Positions 1 to 8,326 of a DNA stretch of 64,000 nucleotides are shown here, piece by piece; within the stretch, counting starts at the first letter, position 1; each line of letters opens with the position of its first letter. Made by a program: the position numbers and the translations under genes. Source of the DNA: Thermoplasmata archaeon (lineage in GTDB: Archaea > Thermoplasmatota > Thermoplasmata > Sysuiplasmatales > Sysuiplasmataceae); assembly GCA_021806165.1 (NCBI GenBank), contig JAJZXY010000011.1, forward strand, positions 1 to 64,000, written 5' to 3'. The notes under the pieces were generated by a model that had not been told where the DNA came from, searched no databases, and was given only the letters and a program-made list of their open reading frames with translations.

Positions 1-2
1 TG

Positions 3-89
3 ACCGCCGTCATTCAGGGGGTTGGATACAGGCGGCAGACATCGAAACTGGGATTCTATGAGGGCAAGCTGGGGGAACAACAAGGGTAA
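3..89 (+). CDS. C-terminal fragment of an unidentified protein (cut by window start)
   Basis: An open frame runs from the window edge to a TAA, giving 28 residues ending in FYEGKLGEQQG. Only the tail is visible, so the family cannot be named. It lies about 40 bp before the left inverted repeat of the first insertion element and could be a gene interrupted by, or adjacent to, that element. It may also be chance reading. Confidence 0.3.
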   Translation, partial: TAVIQGVGYRRQTSKLGFYEGKLGEQQG

Positions 90-127
90 CGGGGCTATTT
101 CATTTTCGAGGCGCCAGAAGCGCCTGG

Positions 128-683
128 GTAACTGGTCAGTCTGTTGAAAATGACCGCAGTTGATTAGGTTCCATATGTATGTTTGACCTCAAACGTTTTC
201 GAGTGAATGTGCATACACCCTCTCAGATGCACTCGAAGTACAGTGAAGTGTTCTCCGGCAGGATTGAGTTCCTTCTGTCCCCTGACGACAGATATCAGCC
301 TATGTCCCAGAAAGCACGGCAGGAACTGTGGAGGAAGGTGCAGGAGATGCTCGAGCACATAAGGGAGCTCTAGAAACAGGTTGAAGAGCAGAGGGAAGAG
401 CTTGAACGGACAAGAAAGCAGTTCGACGAATACAGGAAGAGACATCCCGAGATGGTCGGTGTAAAGAACGGCAGGGCGTACATCGCATCCGTCGACAGCA
501 GGAGCGGAAACAACAGGCAGACTCGCAAGCGTCATACAGACACTGGGAAAGAGGAAGATGGATCTGTTCACGGATGGTGCAAGGCTCATAAGGCCCTCAA
601 CAGGATAGCACACCGCCATCCATAATGGCGGTCCGAATGATATTCGACCAATAACATCTGTTTTCAACGGGCTGACCTGTTAC
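128..683. mobile_element. Internally deleted insertion sequence with readable terminal inverted repeats
   Basis: A 23-bp sequence at 128-150 (GTAACTGGTCAGTCTGTTG, then AAAA) recurs inverted at 661-683 with three mismatches. The roughly 556-bp segment between holds only the N-terminal part of a transposase-like frame with an in-frame stop, so it looks like a non-autonomous, MITE-like derivative of a larger insertion sequence. No target-site duplication could be recognised. A full-length relative elsewhere in the genome would be expected to supply the transposase. Confidence 0.65.
179..625 (+). pseudogene. Truncated transposase N-terminus with in-frame TAG
   Basis: The frame opens at ATG 179, meets TAG at 371-373, and continues in the same frame to TAA at 623-625. 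The joined product is about 148 codons: a Lys/Glu/Arg-rich segment likely to be coiled coil (around residues 45-85), then RHPEMVGVKNGRAYI. This resembles the start of IS66-like or related archaeal transposases, in which a leading coiled coil precedes the catalytic region. No DDE catalytic core follows before the right inverted repeat, so it is non-functional. The family name is tentative. Confidence 0.5.
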
Positions 684-743
684 ACCAAAGCCGATTATCA
701 GTATCTCCGAAGACGGTCGTAAAGACTGTACGGAGATCGTATA

Positions 744-768
744 GAATTAGCCGATTTTTGGCTAATTC
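744..768 (+). repeat. Hairpin just before the transposase start
   Basis: GAATTAGCC (744-752) and GGCTAATTC (760-768) form a perfect 9-bp inverted repeat with a 7-nt loop, ending two bases before the GTG start of the transposase. In the transcript it would fold over the ribosome entry region. Insertion sequences often dampen transposase translation this way, so a restraining role is inferred. Confidence 0.45.
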
Positions 769-770
769 GG

Positions 771-1901
771 GTGCACACGGACCATTTCATCGATCCTGTT
801 ATAACGTTCTTCGCCAGATCACACTGCGTGCTGAACAGGGAGAGAGTGTACAGGACACTGACGACGCTCGACGCATTCGTGGACAGGACGCTCTGTCTCG
901 TCTCCAAATCAGATACACTTTCCGGCTTCCACTATAATCGGGACTTGCTGAAATCTGCCATGGCCAACACATATCTTGAAACTGTGGGCAGCAGGGCGGA
1001 CAGCATACACATGGCGATAAAGAGTGTACCCATGCCGTATGTGTACACGGAGTACATCAGGTCCGTCGGCATATTCGGTCCGAGGACAGGGTTTGCCGAA
1101 CATGACGCCGTCCTCGCATTCGACCACACGGACGAGGACTTCTATGGCAAACTGGAAGGCACATGGATACACACGTGGACGGGGGAGCATGCGGTCACAG
1201 GCAAATTCCGTTTCCTCACATGCTCGCTGGTGAGCAGCGACATGCCGCAGCGCGTGCCTCTGCTCTCGATACCGGTGCACATAGGTTACAACATAGCGAG
1301 GGACGTGTCATTCTGTCTCGAATTCGTCAGGCCGCTTTTCAAATCTGTGAGACTCTGTCTGTTCGACAGAGGGTTTTACAGCAACGAACTCATGATTGCA
1401 CTGGATAGAATGACTGTGCCCTATCTCATATTCGTTCCTAAGAATAAGGCGGTGAAGAAGGCACTGGCGCCGATGAGGTCCGGCGACACGAGGACCGTTG
1501 AACATGAGTTCAGACTCAACAGGGACAGGACGGTGATACGCAGCAGCACAACATACGCACTTCTGAGACAGATATATGCAAAAAGACTGGAGATGTGTCT
1601 GGACTGGTGTTTCGCAACCAATCAGCAGGAGATAGATCTCGACGGCATAATTCAGACATACCGCGGAAGATGGAACATCGAAACGGGTTTCAGAGTCCAG
1701 GACGAGGCGACAATCAAGTCGAAGTCAAAGGACGTCAGGATACGCTTCTTTCTCTTCGCATATGAGCAGATGCTGCAGCTCATATGGTCTGTCTTCTACA
1801 AAGAGGAGGTGACATTCAAAGGATTCCTGATAGAACTCAGCGACACATGCAGCGAGAGACTGAATCGGGCAGAGGAGAGGGCATCGAGGCACACGTCCTG
1901 A
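771..1901 (+). CDS. DDE transposase, IS4 superfamily (ISH3-like)
   Basis: 376 aa read from a GTG start. The DDE residues of the IS4 fold can be placed as Asp in AFDHTDEDF, Asp in LFDRGFYS, and Glu in the motif YRGRWNIETGFR, which matches the Y-2-R-3-E signature of the superfamily. The protein would cut and join the element ends seen at 694-712 and 2019-2037. Length and motif spacing suit archaeal ISH3-type transposases. No frameshift or stop is visible, so it may be active. The subgroup is uncertain. Confidence 0.8.
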   Translation: MHTDHFIDPVITFFARSHCVLNRERVYRTLTTLDAFVDRTLCLVSKSDTLSGFHYNRDLLKSAMANTYLETVGSRADSIHMAIKSVPMPYVYTEYIRSVGIFGPRTGFAEHDAVLAFDHTDEDFYGKLEGTWIHTWTGEHAVTGKFRFLTCSLVSSDMPQRVPLLSIPVHIGYNIARDVSFCLEFVRPLFKSVRLCLFDRGFYSNELMIALDRMTVPYLIFVPKNKAVKKALAPMRSGDTRTVEHEFRLNRDRTVIRSSTTYALLRQIYAKRLEMCLDWCFATNQQEIDLDGIIQTYRGRWNIETGFRVQDEATIKSKSKDVRIRFFLFAYEQMLQLIWSVFYKEEVTFKGFLIELSDTCSERLNRAEERASRHTS

Positions 1902-2047
1902 GCACATGGCGCTCAAAAGACGGAAACGCTCAGGCACACAGATTCTGAAGCGGGTGCCTGCTGTACCGCTCCTTAGTGCAAATGAGCGGTATAAGGCAGA
2001 TCATCTACAGAAAATTTGCTTCGGATATACTGATTATTGCGAATTTC

Positions 2048-2055
2048 TTAAATAT
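2048..2055 (+). promoter_or_regulatory. TATA box of the thermopsin gene
   Basis: TTAAATAT is centred about 25 bp before ATG 2076, the spacing expected for an archaeal box A driving a leaderless transcript that begins at the start codon. It lies only about 10 bp beyond the right end of the neighbouring insertion sequence. Confidence 0.6.
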
Positions 2056-2075
2056 TACTCGTATAATGACCTTGC

Positions 2076-5000
2076 ATGCAGGATAGGAAGTTCGTTTTAA
2101 GCATAGCGGTAGCGGTACTAATGGTTGCATCAGGCGCATCCGTCCTCGTTTTCGCAGGCGGACAGGCGCTCCCGGCGGCACAGGGTGCTGCACCGGCCTC
2201 TTTGCCCGGAAGCAGCTCTGCGCTGTCGACTGGTTCACAGCCATTGTCTCAGCCTTCACAAACGTCTTCACCAGGCAGCGGGATGCTGTCTTCTTCTTCG
2301 TCTTATACCTCTGCGACGCCTACATCCACTTACATCTCATCGGCCAAGAATTCTGGGACGCCACTGCAGTATGTCTACATACCTGCATCTCCCTCCAGGC
2401 CCAATATACAGGGTAATGTTGTCACACCCGGATACCTTCAGAGCCCTGCCCCGTTCGGAATAGGCGCATATGGCATCAGGAACGTATCAGGCACCCTGCA
2501 GCCCTACTCCTACACGACCACAGGGTTCAGCACCACGCTGAATGTTTCCTCTTTAAGCGCGTTTGATGTGAACTCATACGACCCAAGCGGCCTCACCGTC
2601 CAGCTGAACACGGTGCTCACAAATGCGTCCATCATGGGCGTCACCGGATACACATACTGGACGCAGAATGTTATGTTCTACGACAGCTTCGCACACCAGT
2701 TCGAGATGGTGGACAACATATGGAATTTCACCAGCCCGAGCGCTGAGATGCCCTCCGGGACAATCCTTTCACACACCGCGGCCCAGCAGCCCTACCCGTA
2801 TGCTTACATCGGCGTGGGACCGGTTGTCAACAACGTCAGCACACCATTCGTCGCAACCCTCAGCCTTGAGTCGGCTGTCATCCTCGGCGTGGACACAGTC
2901 TTCTTCAACTACACAATAAACTACACCAACTCGAGCACCGGCCTCAGGCAGACAATAGGCGGCGTGTTCGATGAAGTAATGTTCAACTCTGCCTCCGGCG
3001 TACTGGGCTACCAGCCCCCGATGCCAGTCTTCCGCGTTGACGGCGGAAATGTTACCCCGACAGGCTTCATCCCGTATGATGCAGAAGTGACCATAGAGGG
3101 ACCTGGCGGCGGCAGCAACATCAACATACAGACAATAAACGGCACGCTCACACTGGACTACAAGAACCCAGCAGGGCAGTATGTCAATGTTCCAAGCGCC
3201 TATGATGTTGGCTCGGAGACGGGTGAAACATCCAGCGGCATCGCAATTGCATGGAAGCCCTCCGGCGTGGCAACACTTTCATCCGGACCATCGCTGGTAT
3301 ACGGCATGTGGAATGTTTCTGCATATACTGGGACAACTGACTACACAGGAACTATATCGCCCTCCAATGCGTTCATGTTTGTAAGCCCCGGCGCATCAGT
3401 CAGCCTTTCACAGTACGGCTATGTGCCAATGACCACCACGGGAGCGTACAATTTCTCACTCCCGACAGGGACATACGCTCAGGAGGTCTTGATGAGCTAC
3501 CACAGCATTGAAAGCGGTGCTCTCGCGGCCACCGAATCGATAACGCTCGCCTCCGATTCGGCGATGGGTGTTTACACGCCACTGTATGCCATGGACAATG
3601 CCCAGGCTGCCAACCTGTCCCTCAGCGGCACAGGGGCAAGTAACAGCCACTACCTTCTCTACAATAACGAGCCTGGTTACATCAATCCGCTGTTCGGTGA
3701 ATTCAACGACTATGGATTCACAGTATTTGATGGTGTGATGATAGCCAACACCAATGCCTATATCAACCTCAACAACTCGCCTTCATTCAGCATAATGTAC
3801 ACCAATGCCCAGACCGCATTCTACCTCGCATTCTTTCATATGCCCAACGTTGACTACCTTGGCTTTGTATTCTACAACACATCCAACCTGTCTGTCTACA
3901 ACACCAATCTCGTAACTGGCGCCCAGCCAGCCGATGCATTCGCAGGCTTCTACAATGCCAACATGATGTTCTGGAACAGCACGAATGACCTGCTTGCCAA
4001 CTCAACATTCCTTCCCTCCCCGTACTTCCCGAACCAGATTTCGGCTCTCTTCTACAACCCGGCCAATGTTCTTGCAAACAACACTGTGTTCGGCAACTAC
4101 TTCCTTGGCGGCCTCGGTTTCTTTGACGTAGGCCTATGGCTCTCCAGTTCGGGCAACCTCATCTTCAACAACTACTTCGATCTCAACAACTTCATAACGC
4201 GTGGGTCGAATGCCTACACACCAACTTCGGACCTGTACACCGGGGCGTCCGTGCTTTATGCTGACACATGGAACGTAAGCAGCGCACCCGCATCCACCTT
4301 CAGCCTCACGGCTAACGGATACGTGCTCAGTGGCAACATAGTGGGCAACTCCACAATGGGCGGAAACTACTGGACCGACTACTATCCATTCTCCAGTCCC
4401 TACCCCTTCAACGAATACGGCTTTATATCGGTTGGAGGGGACGCACTTCCGATAGTAACTCCAGGACCCTACTACCCGATGCTCTTCGAACAGACCGGCC
4501 TGCCCGCAGGCCACTCCTGGAGCATCACAATGGGCGGCGTGACAAAGACATCGACCGGCTCACTCATTGAGTTCATGGCAATGGACGGGTCCTACTCTTA
4601 CAATGTATCCACATCCGGCCAGTACATGCTCTTCTCCCCCGCCAACATGGTATCAGTGCAGGGTACCAACACAGCAGGAACAGGCTTGCTCTTCCTGCCA
4701 TACTACAATGTGACCTTCACCGCTCAGGGTCTTCCATCTGGATACACATGGTATGCTGCGAACCCCTTCAGCTATGCAGTCACCTCGAACTCAACCATCA
4801 CCCTCCCAAGCGTCACGGGCACATGGTTTATGGACTGGGGCGTGACAGGCTACTACTACAACTTCCCTGAGGACTATAGCTACGCAGGCTCGTCTGCGAG
4901 TGTCACGACCGTAAACAACACGACCGTCACCGCGCAGTTCCAGCCATTGCTCAACAACCTCACAATAGTGGCATATGGCGCAACTGCATCAGACACCTAT

Positions 5001-6065
5001 ACTGTCACGCTTTCAATGTTGCTATCCAACGGCAACACTGCAAGCATGGGCAGCTTCTCAGGCACTGGCGAATATCTCAATGTGTCAGTCCCGTACGCCT
5101 ACTATCTGTTCAATTTCACATCCAGCAGCATTCTACCTGTGGATGGCCCACTCCCATACGATATCTATTTCACACCCTACTCCTACCCTGAATACGACCT
5201 CCATGTGGCTCCTTCGACAGCGCTGACAATCAATATCCCCAACCTTCCGTCGGGGGTAACATGGGTCGCCTACCTGTACTCCAACAACTACTACTGGTAC
5301 ACCCCGCAGGGACTTCCAGGCTCAGGCAACAACATGACATTCACCGTTCCAACCGGCAGCATACACGTTGATGTGCAGTTCTCCAGTGGAAACATATACG
5401 AGTATTCCAACGACCTGATAGTCATGTCACCCACGACCGTGACTGTGCCTGTTATATACACGCCCAACACCCAGACCACAGTAACATTCAGCGAGACCGG
5501 TCTTGCGTCAGGCACTTCGTGGCAGGTCACACTGAACGGCCAGACTCAGACTTCCACAACATCCACGATAACATTCACGACCACTGTCGGAACGCAGTAC
5601 TACCAGGTATATTCCAACGGCAGCACCTCGCCACAGAGTTCAGGCTCCCTGAATGTCCAGGGCCCGATGAATGTGGGCATCACATTCTACCCAAAGACCT
5701 ACTCGGTAACATTCATTGCAGCCGGACTGCCATCAGGACAGTCATGGACCGTAACATTCGACGGCTCTTCCAGCACGACGAGCAGCGTTGCGGCACAGTT
5801 CTATGCAGTCGCTGGCAGCTATGGTTTCTCTGTCGGCAACATATCCGGATACAAGCTCGTATCCAACAGCACATCGATCAGCATTAACGGCAACACAACC
5901 GTGCTTCTGCAGTTTGCCGCATCCACGACACCAGCGAAGTCCACATCAGCCCCGTCATCTCTGCTGATGAATGTTGGCTTCCTGATCATCGGGCTTATTG
6001 TCGGCGGTGCGGTAGGCTTCGTGGCACTGAGATTTGCCGGGTCGAAGAAGGGCAAGAAGGAATAA
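2076..6065 (+). CDS. Large thermopsin-family acid protease, secreted and membrane-anchored
   Basis: 1329 aa. Residues about 6-28 are a hydrophobic signal segment, then a Ser/Pro/Thr-rich linker. Residues about 95-430 match the thermopsin (peptidase A5) domain, beginning YIPASPSRPNIQG and FGIGAYGIRN. A central Asn/Tyr-rich region (about 480-780) with repeated NLS/NNT turns resembles a parallel beta-helix. The C-terminal third carries at least four copies of a domain starting F-x-x-x-G-L-P/A-x-G-x-x-W (for example FEQTGLPAGHSW and FSETGLASGTSW). A final membrane helix (about 1297-1320) and a KKGKKE tail anchor it outside the cell. Thermopsins digest protein at acid pH, so a scavenging role is inferred. 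Many Asn-X-Ser/Thr sites suggest glycosylation. No SD is seen; translation is probably leaderless. Confidence 0.85.
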   Translation: MQDRKFVLSIAVAVLMVASGASVLVFAGGQALPAAQGAAPASLPGSSSALSTGSQPLSQPSQTSSPGSGMLSSSSSYTSATPTSTYISSAKNSGTPLQYVYIPASPSRPNIQGNVVTPGYLQSPAPFGIGAYGIRNVSGTLQPYSYTTTGFSTTLNVSSLSAFDVNSYDPSGLTVQLNTVLTNASIMGVTGYTYWTQNVMFYDSFAHQFEMVDNIWNFTSPSAEMPSGTILSHTAAQQPYPYAYIGVGPVVNNVSTPFVATLSLESAVILGVDTVFFNYTINYTNSSTGLRQTIGGVFDEVMFNSASGVLGYQPPMPVFRVDGGNVTPTGFIPYDAEVTIEGPGGGSNINIQTINGTLTLDYKNPAGQYVNVPSAYDVGSETGETSSGIAIAWKPSGVATLSSGPSLVYGMWNVSAYTGTTDYTGTISPSNAFMFVSPGASVSLSQYGYVPMTTTGAYNFSLPTGTYAQEVLMSYHSIESGALAATESITLASDSAMGVYTPLYAMDNAQAANLSLSGTGASNSHYLLYNNEPGYINPLFGEFNDYGFTVFDGVMIANTNAYINLNNSPSFSIMYTNAQTAFYLAFFHMPNVDYLGFVFYNTSNLSVYNTNLVTGAQPADAFAGFYNANMMFWNSTNDLLANSTFLPSPYFPNQISALFYNPANVLANNTVFGNYFLGGLGFFDVGLWLSSSGNLIFNNYFDLNNFITRGSNAYTPTSDLYTGASVLYADTWNVSSAPASTFSLTANGYVLSGNIVGNSTMGGNYWTDYYPFSSPYPFNEYGFISVGGDALPIVTPGPYYPMLFEQTGLPAGHSWSITMGGVTKTSTGSLIEFMAMDGSYSYNVSTSGQYMLFSPANMVSVQGTNTAGTGLLFLPYYNVTFTAQGLPSGYTWYAANPFSYAVTSNSTITLPSVTGTWFMDWGVTGYYYNFPEDYSYAGSSASVTTVNNTTVTAQFQPLLNNLTIVAYGATASDTYTVTLSMLLSNGNTASMGSFSGTGEYLNVSVPYAYYLFNFTSSSILPVDGPLPYDIYFTPYSYPEYDLHVAPSTALTINIPNLPSGVTWVAYLYSNNYYWYTPQGLPGSGNNMTFTVPTGSIHVDVQFSSGNIYEYSNDLIVMSPTTVTVPVIYTPNTQTTVTFSETGLASGTSWQVTLNGQTQTSTTSTITFTTTVGTQYYQVYSNGSTSPQSSGSLNVQGPMNVGITFYPKTYSVTFIAAGLPSGQSWTVTFDGSSSTTSSVAAQFYAVAGSYGFSVGNISGYKLVSNSTSISINGNTTVLLQFAASTTPAKSTSAPSSLLMNVGFLIIGLIVGGAVGFVALRFAGSKKGKKE

Positions 6066-6138
6066 GCGAAAACCTCTTCCAACCAATTTCTTAACTTTTT
6101 ACATTTTTCAGTTTGACGAGATGCAGTGCTCTACGCCG

Positions 6139-6915
6139 TCAGGCGGACGACCCTCTCCATTCGCGCAGCCTGCCTCCCAAACCATGCGATTCGGCCCATT
6201 CATCGAAGGCAGAGGCGACAACAGTCTCTCCATTGATCCCTTCGGCAAGCGGGGAGGAGAGGAAGGCGGCAGGCTCCCCCATGACAGCCGGGTCGAGCAG
6301 CCGCCCGAAACTCTCCTCAGGTGCATCGGCGCTCATTGACCCTGAGACAACAAAGCCGCCTGGTGTAAGGAGATTTGCAGTTATGGCGGAACCCTCCAGC
6401 TCCCTTGCCATGATCATGGTCAGGGCATTGGATGCTGCCCTGGTAGGGCTTACTGGTGAAAAGCCCCTTACAGTGAGCAGATCACTGTCCATGCCCACAT
6501 TCACAATCCTTCCCCTCCCCTGCTCAATGAACAGGGGCATGAAAGACTGCGTGACTGCGAAGTAGCCAATATAGTTCACATCCATGGCCTTCCTCAGCTG
6601 CTGGTGGGTGAATGAGTAGAATGGCATCGCACCTGTTGCATAGTCAGGATTGAAGCTCTCCATCCCCATGCCCGCAGAGTTGAACAGTATGTCGACGCCT
6701 CCCCAGTGCGACTTCAGGAGGTTTACCACTTCAGTTATTGATTCATACGACTCCACATCAAGGACGACTGCAAATACGTCCAGTCCCTCGCTTCGCAGCT
6801 GCTGTTTCGCATCCTTCAGCCTCTGGCCCGCCCTGGAGGCCATGCCCACAAATGCACCCTCCCTGGCCAGCGCCCTCACTATCTCCAGGCCGATGCCGCT
6901 GCTGCCTCCAGTCAC
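6139..6915 (-). CDS. Short-chain dehydrogenase/reductase
   Basis: 258 aa from GTG 6915. The Rossmann glycine motif TGGSSGIG sits at the very N-terminus, with NSAG and a long middle region following. The catalytic region is atypical: where Ser and YxxxK are expected the protein reads VGMDSDLL and VSPTRAASNA, so the catalytic Tyr-Lys pair seems replaced. The first beta strand (SEVRALV) is encoded in frame upstream, but the only possible starts between TGA 6961-6963 and GTG 6915 are CTG 6948 and GTG itself. An SD-like GAGGT precedes GTG, and GGTGA precedes CTG. Substrate is unknown. It follows ilvC by about 120 bp on the same strand. Confidence 0.7.
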   Translation of the reverse strand: MTGGSSGIGLEIVRALAREGAFVGMASRAGQRLKDAKQQLRSEGLDVFAVVLDVESYESITEVVNLLKSHWGGVDILFNSAGMGMESFNPDYATGAMPFYSFTHQQLRKAMDVNYIGYFAVTQSFMPLFIEQGRGRIVNVGMDSDLLTVRGFSPVSPTRAASNALTMIMARELEGSAITANLLTPGGFVVSGSMSADAPEESFGRLLDPAVMGEPAAFLSSPLAEGINGETVVASAFDEWAESHGLGGRLREWRGSSA

Positions 6916-7035
6916 AAGGGCCCTTACCTCAGAAAGCCTCCCCTTCAGGCACTCACCGCCTCAGACAGGTTGCGGAAGGGTGCTGCAACATGATTAAGCT
7001 ACGCGCTGGATTGCTGTATGGAGCTGAGGTGGGGT

Positions 7036-8040
7036 TCAGGCCTTCTTCCCCTTCCCGTCAAGCATGAACATGCTTCTGAGCTCCCTGCCGACGTTCTCGA
7101 TCTGGTCATCCTTCGCCTCATCCCTCATCTTCCTGAGGTTGGGCATCTCCCTGTAATATTCATCCATCCATTCGTTGGCAAACGAGCCGTCCCTGATGTC
7201 ACTCAGTATCTTCTTCATGCTTTCCCGGACGTGCCCGTCAATGACCCTTGAACCCCTCGTCCTGCCGCCGTATTCAGCTGTGTTGCTGACATTCTCCCAC
7301 ATGCCCTCGATGCCGTCCTTCTGGATAAGGTCCACAATCAGCTTCAGTTCATGGAGGACTTCAAAATACGCAACCTCCGGCTGGTACCCTTCTCCGACAA
7401 GGATGCCGAATGCATTTCTTATCAGCTCCGCGACACCCCCGCACAGTACGACCTGCTCCCCGAAGTTGTCAGTCTCAGTCTCCTCCCTGAACGTTGTCTT
7501 TATCACCCCCGCCCTGGTGGCGCCTATGCCCTTTGCTATGGCAAGCGCGACATCCATCGCCCTGCCTGAGAAATCCTTCTCGACCGCCACGAGCGCCGGT
7601 GTGCCGAAGCCATTGAGGTATGTGTCCCTGACCATCGCGCCAGGCCCCTTCGGAGCGACCATTATCACGTCCACCCCGTCCGGCGGCACTATCCTGCCGA
7701 AATGTATATTGAAACCGTGGCCGAATTCCAGCGTCTGTCCCGCCTTCAGCCTTCCATGTATCTCGTTCGAGTATACATCAGACTGCACCTCGTCCGGTAT
7801 CAGTATCATAATCACGTCAGCCCCGGCCACAGCCTCGGTGACGGGGACGGGACTGAAACCGTCCTTTTCAGCCTTCTTCCAGCTTTCGCCGCCTGGACGC
7901 AGCCCGACCTTCACATCCACTCCGGAATCCCTGAGATTCAGCGCCTGTGCCCTACCCTGTATTCCGTAGCCTATCACCGATACCTTCTTTCCTTTCAGGA
8001 CGCCCACGTCCGCGTCGCCATCATGCAGTGCCTTTACCAT
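7036..8040 (-). CDS. ilvC: Ketol-acid reductoisomerase
   Basis: 334 aa, the usual class I length. It converts 2-acetolactate or 2-aceto-2-hydroxybutyrate to the dihydroxy acid using NADPH and Mg2+, in valine, leucine and isoleucine synthesis. The nucleotide-binding motif GYGIQGRAQ is near residue 24, the FGHGFNIHFG and PKGPG motifs follow, and the metal-ligand region FREETETDNFGEQ is in the knotted C-terminal domain, where EYGGRTRG is also seen. It starts 4 bp after the ilvN stop, so it is translated as part of ilvB-ilvN-ilvC. Confidence 0.96.
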   Translation of the reverse strand: MVKALHDGDADVGVLKGKKVSVIGYGIQGRAQALNLRDSGVDVKVGLRPGGESWKKAEKDGFSPVPVTEAVAGADVIMILIPDEVQSDVYSNEIHGRLKAGQTLEFGHGFNIHFGRIVPPDGVDVIMVAPKGPGAMVRDTYLNGFGTPALVAVEKDFSGRAMDVALAIAKGIGATRAGVIKTTFREETETDNFGEQVVLCGGVAELIRNAFGILVGEGYQPEVAYFEVLHELKLIVDLIQKDGIEGMWENVSNTAEYGGRTRGSRVIDGHVRESMKKILSDIRDGSFANEWMDEYYREMPNLRKMRDEAKDDQIENVGRELRSMFMLDGKGKKA

Positions 8041-8044
8041 TTTT

Positions 8045-8326
8045 TCACCCGAGCATTTCCTGCGGGCTTACAATCTCCCTTACCGGAACAGTTGAACGTG
8101 TCTCAGCGAAGGTGGCATCCACCGCTGTAACCCCCCCTATCTTCCTGAGGCGCGACAGCACCCTTCCGGCGTCCGCAGCATTCCCGACAGTGATGTGGAT
8201 CTGGACATGCTCCCCCTCTTTGGAGTAGATGAGCCTCTGAATCTCTATGTTCCTCCTGCTGAACTCGAATATGGCCCTCTGCAGCGTTCCGTCCTCTTCA
8301 CATGCCGAAATTATCAATTTCACCAT
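8045..8326 (-). CDS. ilvN: Acetolactate synthase small (regulatory) subunit
   Basis: 93 aa, essentially one ACT domain (ISACEEDGTLQRAIFEFSRR, then QIHITVG). This regulatory subunit stimulates the IlvB catalytic subunit and usually carries valine feedback control. It is shorter than bacterial IlvN of about 160 aa because the C-terminal domain is absent, a form seen in some archaea. Its start overlaps the end of ilvB by 29 bp, pointing to translational coupling. Confidence 0.88.
   Translation of the reverse strand: MVKLIISACEEDGTLQRAIFEFSRRNIEIQRLIYSKEGEHVQIHITVGNAADAGRVLSRLRKIGGVTAVDATFAETRSTVPVREIVSPQEMLG

Larger units (their letters stand above)
694..2037 (+). mobile_element. IS4-superfamily (ISH3-like) insertion sequence
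   Basis: The ends carry imperfect inverted repeats: ATTATCAGTATCTCCGAAG at 694-712, and at 2019-2037 a sequence whose reverse complement is AATAATCAGTATATCCGAAG without its first base. The core ATCAGTATNTCCGAAG is shared. The element is about 1.34 kb, holds one full-length DDE transposase and abuts the decayed element at 128-683. Its right end lies about 10 bp before the thermopsin TATA box. Exact outer boundaries and a target duplication could not be fixed. Confidence 0.7.

Noticed and set aside
128-2037. Target-site duplications of the two insertion elements
   Set aside because: No matching short direct repeats could be found outside either pair of inverted repeats.
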